Shown: positions 1 through 5,246 of the stretch, in pieces
Position numbering within the stretch: position 1 is the first letter of the stretch
Layout of the letters: the number at the start of each line of letters is the position of its first letter
NCBI GenBank assembly: GCA_910586435.1
Contig: CAJUGT010000197.1
Coordinates: 1-5,246, forward strand
Direction of reading: 5' to 3'
Length of the DNA: 5,246 nt
Source: an uncultured Acetatifactor sp.
GTDB taxonomy: Bacteria; Bacillota; Clostridia; Lachnospirales; Lachnospiraceae
Made by a program: the position numbers and the translations under genes
Notes under the pieces: model-generated
Database searches by the model: none
What the model was told of the DNA's origin: nothing
The model's input: only the letters and a program-made list of their open reading frames with translations

Positions 1-2
1 CA

Positions 3-71
3 CAGACAATCTTGGCTAAGATCCAGGAGCAATATAACCTAAGCCCCGAAGCATCAAAAAAATATTTGTGA
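3..71 (+). CDS. C-terminal end of an unidentified protein (partial, enters from the left edge)
   Basis: This frame is open from the window edge to a TGA at 69-71 and encodes 22 residues ending in NLSPEASKKYL. The composition (Lys, Glu, Gln, Ala, amphipathic, no rare codons) looks like a genuine helical C-terminus, whereas the other two plus frames are closed by stops within about 42 bases. A strong inverted repeat about 95 bases downstream would suit as its terminator, which supports a gene converging on the ABC operon. The fragment is too short to assign a family. An open frame of 22 codons can also occur by chance, so the call is tentative. Confidence 0.45.
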   Translation, partial: QTILAKIQEQYNLSPEASKKYL

Positions 72-164
72 GTATTAAGCTTGCCAAAGCCGCCTGAAAG
101 TCTGTGTTGATATGGTTGAGGCTGGATCTATGGGCAGGGCAAAGAATTTTCGCTGCGTTTTACC

Positions 165-208
165 ACAAATAAAGGCAGAACCCCAGATCTGGCTCTGCCC
201 TTATTTGT
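165..208 (-). terminator. Probable bidirectional intrinsic terminator closing the ABC operon
   Basis: Arms 165-179 and 194-208 are 15-base inverted repeats with a single mismatch, separated by a 14-base loop that itself contains the palindrome CCAGATCTGG (183-192). The GC core is GGCAGA/TCTGCC and the outer parts of the arms are A/T-rich. A minus-strand transcript therefore ends in the U-rich run TTTATTTGT after the stem, and a plus-strand transcript ends in CTTATTTGT. That symmetry is typical of a terminator shared by two convergent units, here the ABC operon (stop at 358, about 150 bases upstream on the minus strand) and the partial gene ending at 71. The U-tracts are interrupted, so efficiency is uncertain, but no better terminator is visible near the end of the operon. 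Confidence 0.75.
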
Positions 209-357
209 ATCTTGTATCAAATTTGCTTCCCAAACTTTCCTTTCTGTTCCAGGCCATTGTAGTTGTTATTTCTATCGCTCCGAGACTCCCTGGAATACGC
301 CGCCTGGCAGTGCTTCCTCTCATCAGGCTCTTATTGTATGTGCCTGCATTTGGTCAA
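209..357. other. Intergenic spacer downstream of the ABC operon, no convincing gene
   Basis: This is the 3' untranslated part of the operon transcript between the last stop codon and the terminator. It has a minus-strand frame of 40 codons (323-201), but with only a weak ribosome binding site, no recognisable protein features and a stop inside the terminator arm. No tRNA-like or repeat structure was recognised here. The other spacer, 72-164, also shows nothing beyond unstructured sequence. Confidence 0.5.
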
Positions 358-2136
358 CTACACATAATTCTCCGCCTGGGCTTCAAACATTCTGCGATAT
401 AGACACCCCTCTTTTTTCATCAGTTCCTCATGGGGCGCAAAATCCGCCACCCGCCCTTTATCAATAACCAATATTTTATCACAAAACACACTGGAGGACA
501 TTCGATGAGATATATAGATTGCCGTTTTCCCCCCGGCAAGTTCATTAAAATTTTCATATATTTCCGCTTCAGCCAAAGGATCCAGCGCACTGGTAGGTTC
601 ATCCAGAATAATAAGAGAGGCATCTTTGTAAAGCGCTCTGGCTATAGCCACCTTTTGCTGCTGACCGCCTGACAGTTCCGTACCCTCCTCATCATATGCC
701 CTGCCCAAAAGCGTCTGACTTCCCTTTGACAGCTCTTCCATTTTATCCTTTAATCCCACCTGGGAAATCAGCCTTTCCACGGTTTCCTTATCCTGCCCCA
801 TCTCCTGACAGCTGATATTCTCTTCTATACTGAAATCGAACAGACGATAATCCTGGAATACCGCCGCCAACTGTGCATTATAAGAATGATATTCATATTC
901 TCTGATATCCCTTCCATTCACCAGAATACGGCCCCCCTGGGGCTGATACAGCCTGCACAACAACTTTATCAATGTGGTCTTGCCTGCGCCGTTTTGGCCC
1001 ACCACGGCAATTTTCTGTCCCCGTGTCACCGCAAAGTTTACTTGCTCCAACACTTTCTTCCCGCTTCCCGGATAGGCAAAATCCACATTTTCAAATACAA
1101 TGCTCTCCACCGGCCCTTTCAACTCTACCCCCTGCAATGTATCTTGTTCGTCGGGCAGATTCATCAATTCCATAAAGGGATCTAAGTACCCCAACAACTG
1201 CCGCAAGCGAATAACCGCCTGACCAAACTCCGTAATATTGGCCGAAAACTGCACCGCCCCATTGACATATATGGTAAACGCCCCCAGGCCAATACGCCCT
1301 CCAAACCAATCTGTAATCACCCGAAATCCCACATAACCATAGGAAATTGCCGCCTGCAAATCGTTCACCACACTGTACAAGCCCATATAAAATCCCTCTC
1401 GCCGCCGAAAACTGTCAAATGTATTTGTAATATTATAATTATACCAGTCCACACGTTCTCCCAGCATTCCTGCCAGACTGTACAGGCGAATATCTTTCTG
1501 ACAGCTATCAGAAAATGCCTGATTTACATAATATCCATATCGACGGTTCAGGGGAAGTATCATTTCATGAATGCGCTTCATATGCACGGACAGACTCTTT
1601 TGAAGCAGCAGCATAACTCCTACCAGAAGAAGCAGTACTGCCACCAGCCCCGGGCTTAGCGTAACCATTATCACCGCAAGGCCAAACAAGGCGCTCCCCT
1701 TCTGTAACAGCTGTGCCGTGCCCGTTATCATATTTAACATGGCCTCCTGATTTAACAACGCAAAGGCCGCTCTTTCTTTTAAGTCAAGATAATATGGCTC
1801 CTCCAATCTGATATAGGGCAAGCTCATAACCTTCTCTCCCAATAGAAATTCCATCTTCTGACTTACATAAGGATTCTGCACATCCATCCAGCGTTTTATC
1901 AAACGTTCTATCCAGGCAAACAAGAAATTCCCTGCTACTATCAGGCCGCCAAGCAGAAGCAGCCTTCCAGGCTCGCGTCCCCCTGTCAATTCATTCATAA
2001 GAAATCCTGGCAGCACCACATTCCATACCACCCGTGCCCCGGTGAAAACTGTCTGAATTACCAGCAACAGCAGATACAAAGGCGCCGTCGTCCATGCAAG
2101 GTGAAAAAACAGTTTTAACTTTTTTACCTCATTCAT
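358..2136 (-). CDS. ABC exporter half-transporter, membrane domain fused to ATPase (second of pair)
   Basis: Integral membrane ATP-driven exporter subunit of 592 residues, the usual length for a half-transporter (type IV/ABCB-like fold). The membrane domain covers about residues 15-310, with hydrophobic segments near 18-48, 58-78, 148-178, 255-278 and 284-303. The ATPase domain is complete: A-loop Tyr355, Walker A GQNGAGKTT (380-388, Lys386), Q-loop Gln428, signature LSGGQ (488-492), Walker B ending in Asp512 with catalytic Glu513, D-loop SALD and switch His544. ATG at 2136 is preferred: AGGAG at 2144-2148 lies 7 bases upstream of it but only 1 base from the in-frame ATG at 2142, which would add Met-Val. 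It follows the first ABC gene after a gap of about 39 bases that holds a hairpin leader. Pairing with the adjacent half-transporter as a heterodimer is inferred; homodimers cannot be excluded. The substrate is unknown, with drugs, peptides or lipids typical of the family. Confidence 0.95.
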   Translation of the reverse strand: MNEVKKLKLFFHLAWTTAPLYLLLLVIQTVFTGARVVWNVVLPGFLMNELTGGREPGRLLLLGGLIVAGNFLFAWIERLIKRWMDVQNPYVSQKMEFLLGEKVMSLPYIRLEEPYYLDLKERAAFALLNQEAMLNMITGTAQLLQKGSALFGLAVIMVTLSPGLVAVLLLLVGVMLLLQKSLSVHMKRIHEMILPLNRRYGYYVNQAFSDSCQKDIRLYSLAGMLGERVDWYNYNITNTFDSFRRREGFYMGLYSVVNDLQAAISYGYVGFRVITDWFGGRIGLGAFTIYVNGAVQFSANITEFGQAVIRLRQLLGYLDPFMELMNLPDEQDTLQGVELKGPVESIVFENVDFAYPGSGKKVLEQVNFAVTRGQKIAVVGQNGAGKTTLIKLLCRLYQPQGGRILVNGRDIREYEYHSYNAQLAAVFQDYRLFDFSIEENISCQEMGQDKETVERLISQVGLKDKMEELSKGSQTLLGRAYDEEGTELSGGQQQKVAIARALYKDASLIILDEPTSALDPLAEAEIYENFNELAGGKTAIYISHRMSSSVFCDKILVIDKGRVADFAPHEELMKKEGCLYRRMFEAQAENYV

Positions 2137-2142
2137 CACCAT

Positions 2143-2175
2143 ACTCCTATTCCAGTTCCCGTTTACGGAAACCTA
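2143..2175 (-). promoter_or_regulatory. Intergenic hairpin plus Shine-Dalgarno cassette before the second ABC gene
   Basis: The gap between the two ABC genes is almost entirely this element. In the sense RNA, GUUUCCG (2172-2166) pairs with CGGGAAC (2161-2155) around a UAAA loop, giving 7 pairs including one G-U wobble. It is followed by UGGAAU and AGGAG (2148-2144). The 18 bases at 2144-2161 are identical to 5194-5211 in the operon leader. No U-tract follows the stem, so it is not an intrinsic terminator. It may protect a processed 5' end, tune translation of the second half-transporter, or be an operator; which one cannot be decided from the sequence. Confidence 0.65.
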
Positions 2176-4011
2176 TTACGCAGTGTGTTCCAGAGCGTGC
2201 CCCTTATCTCTGCCCTGACTGTAATACTTTCCCTGCACTGTAAACATTTCATAGTAGCTGCCACGAAGTTTCATCAATTCTTCATGGGTTCCGTATTCCT
2301 TCATTCCATCTTGATCAAACAGCGCAATATGATCGCAAAAGCGGGTGCTGGCCAGTCGATGGGAAATATACACCGCCGTTTTTCCTTTTACCAGGCTGCT
2401 GAAATTCTCATAGATTTCCGCCTCCGCCAATGGGTCTAATGCCGCCGTAGGTTCGTCCATCACCACCATATTGGCATCCTTATACAGCGCTCTGGCTATG
2501 GCCAGCTTTTGATTCTGTCCTCCGGATAAAGTAACTCCGTCCTCTTCGATTCCTTTTAACATCATCTGCCCTGTTTTCCCTGGCAGGGCATCCACCACTT
2601 CGTCCAGTCCCACCTGCCTTAGAGCCCGCTCCACACGCTCCTCCTGAATCCCTTCCAGACAGCCGGCTATATTTTCCCTCACGGTAAAAGCTAAAATATT
2701 AATATCCTGGAACACCGGCGCAAACATGGAAAAAAGTGCCTTTTTATCAAACTCCTTGATAGGGATTCCATTCACCCGTATCTCTCCTTCCGTCACTTCA
2801 AATAGCCCCGTCATAAGTTTCACAAGCGTACTTTTTCCTGCCCCATTGATTCCAACCACTGCCAGACGTTCTCCCTTATGTATGGTCAAATTCAGATGAC
2901 GGAAAATATACCTCTCCGTTCCCGGATAGCAAAAGCTCACATCATCAAATACAATTTCCAGGGTATCTCCCTCTATGGCCCGGCGTTTTCCCCCTTTTTC
3001 CCCCAAGTCTTCCTCTAAAAAGCGATACATCTCATATACATACTGCCCTTCATTTATCACAAAACTCAACTGTTCCGCCGCCTGCTTCAGATAGGATGAC
3101 AACAAAAGGGCCGCTGTCAGATACATGGAAAAATCGGCAATGGACATTCCATTCATGGTACGATATATCAGTGTTCCATACATGAGCACATCTCCAAAAA
3201 CCATTGCCGCAAGTCCCACAAACGCAAAATGATACTCCTGGGCCGCCACCAGACGATTCCATTCTTTGTAGCATCGAATCTCCCTGGAAGCATTTTGCAG
3301 AATTCGATCTTTCAACCCATAGATACGAATGTCCTTTCCATAAGAAAAATCACTGGCGGTCTGATGATAGTAGCTGATTTTACGTCTCAGCCTGGCCTCT
3401 TCCTCTTTTTTCTCATACCGAAAACGATGTCCCCGCCGGCTGACCCAAACAATGGCTGACAGATTCAACCCCAGTCCCAAAAGGAGAGGAATGCTCAACC
3501 TGCCGATAAAAATGCTCAAAACCCCAATAGTCAAAAATACCGCCGGCATTTCATAGAGCTTATGGTATATTCCCTCCACTCCATTCTCATTGCTTTGTGT
3601 AGCGATGAACGCCTTGTCATATTTCTGCATAAACCCGGCATCTTCCGTATTGGGATAAGCCATTTCCATCACTTTGACAGCGTTTAGCCTCACATAATCC
3701 AGCCGTAAAAGAGAAATCTTGGAATAAGGCCATTGTTTCAAAAACACACGCCCAAACCCCAAAACCCCAGCAAGGACAAAATATCCCGCCACAATCCAAA
3801 ACACCGTCTCCGGCCTGGCCCAGGCGCCCTTCTGCAATTCTCCCAGTATAAGTTTAGGCAAAAAAACCGCAAGGAAAGGATATATTGTCGCTGTGATAGA
3901 ATATACTCCGCAGAGTAAAAACAACCCTTTGTTTTTCTCTGAAACATTCCTCAGCATTTTCCGCAATGTCTCCCCCAGGGGATAGGCATATTTTACTCTT
4001 ACATTGTCCAT
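2176..4011 (-). CDS. ABC exporter half-transporter, membrane domain fused to ATPase (first of pair)
   Basis: Membrane exporter subunit of 611 residues. Hydrophobic segments lie near residues 29-56, 69-92, 155-192 (two spans), 260-284 and 293-309, followed by a cytoplasmic ATPase domain from about 350. ATPase motifs are intact: A-loop Tyr362, Walker A GINGAGKST (387-395, Lys393), Q-loop Gln435, LSGGQ (495-499), Walker B Asp519 with catalytic Glu520, D-loop AALD and His551. It shares the segment DPLAEAEIYENF after Walker B with the next gene, so the two are related paralogues, but the DNA there differs at many third positions, so it is not a recent duplication. ATG at 4011 is chosen because a run of six G (4018-4023) sits 6 bases upstream as a Shine-Dalgarno-like site; ATG at 4017, two codons earlier, would abut that run. 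Either start overlaps the end of the regulator gene, indicating translational coupling. The substrate is not readable from the sequence. Confidence 0.95.
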   Translation of the reverse strand: MDNVRVKYAYPLGETLRKMLRNVSEKNKGLFLLCGVYSITATIYPFLAVFLPKLILGELQKGAWARPETVFWIVAGYFVLAGVLGFGRVFLKQWPYSKISLLRLDYVRLNAVKVMEMAYPNTEDAGFMQKYDKAFIATQSNENGVEGIYHKLYEMPAVFLTIGVLSIFIGRLSIPLLLGLGLNLSAIVWVSRRGHRFRYEKKEEEARLRRKISYYHQTASDFSYGKDIRIYGLKDRILQNASREIRCYKEWNRLVAAQEYHFAFVGLAAMVFGDVLMYGTLIYRTMNGMSIADFSMYLTAALLLSSYLKQAAEQLSFVINEGQYVYEMYRFLEEDLGEKGGKRRAIEGDTLEIVFDDVSFCYPGTERYIFRHLNLTIHKGERLAVVGINGAGKSTLVKLMTGLFEVTEGEIRVNGIPIKEFDKKALFSMFAPVFQDINILAFTVRENIAGCLEGIQEERVERALRQVGLDEVVDALPGKTGQMMLKGIEEDGVTLSGGQNQKLAIARALYKDANMVVMDEPTAALDPLAEAEIYENFSSLVKGKTAVYISHRLASTRFCDHIALFDQDGMKEYGTHEELMKLRGSYYEMFTVQGKYYSQGRDKGHALEHTA

Positions 4012-5186
4012 TGCCATCCCCCCTGTTTCTGCCGCCCTTCCTGAATTCTCCGTTCATGCTGTTTCTCTTCCCGCTCATGATTCGTCAGCGTCAGTTGTGT
4101 AATACCCTCACATATCTTCTGAAATCCCTGTTTTTTCACCTGATAATATACCTTCTTTTTTTCTTTTGTCATCTGTATTTCTATCAAATCTTCCCCTATC
4201 AGGACTCCCAGATGATGCAGTACCGTTGCCGGAGTCACCCCCAATGTCCTGGCCATCTCCTGTAAATAGCAGGGACGTTCCACAAGCAGTCGGAGAATCT
4301 TCAATCTGGTAGGATCTCCCAGGGCTTTCAGACCAGACAGAAGACAGTTGTCATTGTAACAATCTTCCTTTTTTTCCACAAAGAGATAAAAGGTTTCAAT
4401 TCCCAGATGAACTTTTAACTTCATTGTTTCCATAGTTTGATTCTCATAAGACGCCTGCACCATAATCCCATCATACTGCATTATGGCAGGTGAAATCCAA
4501 ACCTCACATTCTTCTTCCCATTGCAGTCCCACACCATCCAACAAGGCAGCCAGTTTTTCCTGGTTCCGAACGTCTTCCATACAGGCAGCAAACCTTTCCC
4601 GCACCAGTTCAAGGCATTCAAGCCCGATTTCCCTGCAGGGTTCTTTCAGACTCCACAACTGCTCCATCACTTCCCGTCGTTCGGAATATAGGCGAAGCAG
4701 CTTAAATTTATCCGCATCTTCCCCATCCCATCCTTCCAATGCCGCCATGACATCCGCCAAGCCGCAAATCACTATTTCTTCCGTCTCCGGCGATTTCTGT
4801 AAGTCACTGCCCAACATTTTTCCAAAAGCACGATTCAGAGCCTTCTCCAACTCTTCCTCGCCAGGTTGTTCTTCCGCCTCCAATATTTCCTGCATCTGTG
4901 TCAAAAAGGAAATCATTGGAGGGTCAAAACTGCGCAGGCTTTCCCTTTCTCTCCTTGCGGAATCTACATACCCCTCCAACATGGGATACCGTCCCAAAAC
5001 CGGCTGCAACCTGGCACGCATGGCGCCTCGATAGCTGCGGTATGGCGCCAGAAACTCCTCTTTCTGCCTGCGGGTCCAGCTGCTGTTTTTGTTCAGCCAT
5101 TCTTCACTGTCCAGAGTATGGACATAATTCATACATGCCATTGCTTCCAACAGCCAATATGGCTCCGGACTTATATTCATATTCAT
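3999..5186 (-). CDS. ArsR-family transcriptional regulator with a long N-terminal domain
   Basis: Cytoplasmic DNA-binding regulator of 395 residues, roughly three to four times the length of a classical ArsR/SmtB repressor. The winged helix-turn-helix is at about residues 283-352: the ArsR hallmark LKALGDPTRLKILRLL (286-301), then LQEMARTLGVTPATVLHHLGVL (helix-turn-helix, recognition helix about 318-329) and a wing rich in Lys and Tyr (338-350). The metal-binding CVC motif of arsenic and cadmium sensors is absent; only Cys306 lies in the equivalent helix. Residues 1-280 are mostly acidic helices, then a probable beta-rich section (about 222-272). This layout resembles ArsR proteins with an N-terminal DUF5937-type domain, but the family match is inferred by eye. 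The charged tail after residue 370 is encoded partly over the ribosome binding site of the next gene. ATG at 5186 has AGGAG 7 bases upstream; the ATG at 5180 would be 13 away. As first gene of the operon, it probably regulates its own transcription and the exporter. Confidence 0.9.
   Translation of the reverse strand: MNMNISPEPYWLLEAMACMNYVHTLDSEEWLNKNSSWTRRQKEEFLAPYRSYRGAMRARLQPVLGRYPMLEGYVDSARRERESLRSFDPPMISFLTQMQEILEAEEQPGEEELEKALNRAFGKMLGSDLQKSPETEEIVICGLADVMAALEGWDGEDADKFKLLRLYSERREVMEQLWSLKEPCREIGLECLELVRERFAACMEDVRNQEKLAALLDGVGLQWEEECEVWISPAIMQYDGIMVQASYENQTMETMKLKVHLGIETFYLFVEKKEDCYNDNCLLSGLKALGDPTRLKILRLLVERPCYLQEMARTLGVTPATVLHHLGVLIGEDLIEIQMTKEKKKVYYQVKKQGFQKICEGITQLTLTNHEREEKQHERRIQEGRQKQGGWQWTM
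4018..4024 (-). promoter_or_regulatory. G-run ribosome binding site of the first ABC gene, inside the regulator
   Basis: On the minus strand AGGGGGG is followed by ATGGCA and then the chosen ATG at 4011, a normal 6-base spacing. The ATG at 4017 directly touches the run and is a poorer start. The site is coding sequence for the regulator's last residues, so ribosomes finishing the regulator arrive exactly at this start. It is a weaker match to AGGAGG than the other two ribosome binding sites in the operon, which fits reliance on coupling. Confidence 0.55.
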
Positions 5187-5193
5187 CTCTCTT

Positions 5194-5223
5194 CTCCTAT
5201 TCCAGTTCCCGCTTGCGGGAACT
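5194..5223 (-). promoter_or_regulatory. Leader hairpin plus Shine-Dalgarno cassette before the regulator
   Basis: The minus strand reads AGTTCCCGCAAGCGGGAACT (5223-5204), an inverted repeat with perfect 9-base arms and a 2-base centre; as RNA it would fold as an 8-pair stem with a CAAG tetraloop. UGGAAU and then AGGAG (5198-5194) follow immediately, 7 bases before the ATG at 5186. The same hairpin-spacer-AGGAG arrangement precedes the second ABC gene. There is no U-tract, so it is not a terminator. The near-perfect dyad could alternatively be a binding site for the dimeric ArsR protein encoded just downstream. No -35/-10 promoter pair can be recognised between 5187 and 5246. Confidence 0.65.
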
Positions 5224-5246
5224 TGTGCCGCTTGCGGGAACTTGTG
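5209..5246 (-). repeat. Perfect 19-bp tandem repeat, at least two copies, running to the window edge
   Basis: The plus-strand unit CCGCTTGCGGGAACTTGTG occurs at 5209-5227 and again at 5228-5246 with no differences. The second copy ends exactly at the window edge, so the true copy number is unknown. The downstream copy provides one arm and the loop of the leader hairpin, and the bases after it complete the dyad. Identical adjacent copies suggest recent duplication by slippage or an array of a small repeat. Confidence 0.85.

Noticed and set aside
201..323. A 40-codon minus-strand frame downstream of the last ABC gene, starting at ATG 323.
   Set aside because: Only a weak AGAG-like ribosome binding site, no recognisable domain, leader or membrane segment, and its stop lies inside the terminator stem. 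Could be chance; conservation in relatives would be needed to revive it.
324..350. Short inverted repeat (CAGGC/GCCTG) just after the ABC stop as a possible terminator.
   Set aside because: Only five pairs, a long loop and no following U-tract; the structure at 165-208 is far stronger.
112..402. A 96-codon plus-strand frame running through the terminator into the 3' end of the ABC gene.
   Set aside because: It spans a strong inverted repeat, overlaps a clear gene in antisense, and has no good ribosome binding site or family resemblance.
4483..5034. A 183-codon plus-strand frame opposite the ArsR regulator.
   Set aside because: Its Ser/Pro-rich composition is what the antisense of an acidic Glu/Leu-rich protein gives, and the regulator on the other strand has clear domain evidence.
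5204..5223. The leader hairpin as an intrinsic terminator or attenuator.
   Set aside because: The stem is followed by UGGAAU and a Shine-Dalgarno site, not by a run of U, so it lacks the release signal.
5204..5246. The repeats at the right edge as the start of a CRISPR array.
   Set aside because: The units are directly adjacent with no spacers, only 19 bases long, and no cas genes are visible.

Overview
The window looks like a piece of a low-to-moderate GC Firmicutes chromosome, most likely a Clostridia/Lachnospiraceae-type gut anaerobe. This is inferred from the strong AGGAG ribosome binding sites, the protein style of the ABC exporters and the base composition; no rRNA or marker gene is present to confirm it.

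Layout, left to right: (1) 3-71, plus strand, the last 22 codons of a gene that enters from outside the window. (2) 72-357, a gene-poor stretch holding one strong inverted repeat (165-208), read as a bidirectional terminator between convergent units. (3) 358-5186, minus strand, a three-gene operon transcribed right to left: a 395-residue ArsR-family regulator with a long N-terminal domain, then two full-length ABC exporter half-transporters, each a membrane domain fused to an ATPase domain. The regulator and the first ABC gene overlap, and the second ABC gene follows after a short gap. (4) 5187-5246, the leader of the operon, with a hairpin, a Shine-Dalgarno site and a perfect 2 x 19 bp tandem repeat that reaches the window edge. 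The operon promoter is not visible and probably lies beyond 5246.

The simplest reading is a self-contained, autoregulated export system. The two half-transporters probably form a heterodimer that exports a drug, peptide or other hydrophobic compound, and the ArsR protein senses something and controls the operon. The substrate cannot be read from the sequence.

The most unusual structure is a repeated cassette in front of two of the three genes, the regulator and the second ABC gene. It is a hairpin followed by an identical spacer and AGGAG, with the same 7-nt distance to the start codon when the better start of the second ABC gene is used. The two hairpins differ in loop and stem sequence but keep their pairing, using a G-U wobble that exists only in the sense transcript. 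This points to a structured RNA leader, although a DNA operator for the regulator is also possible.
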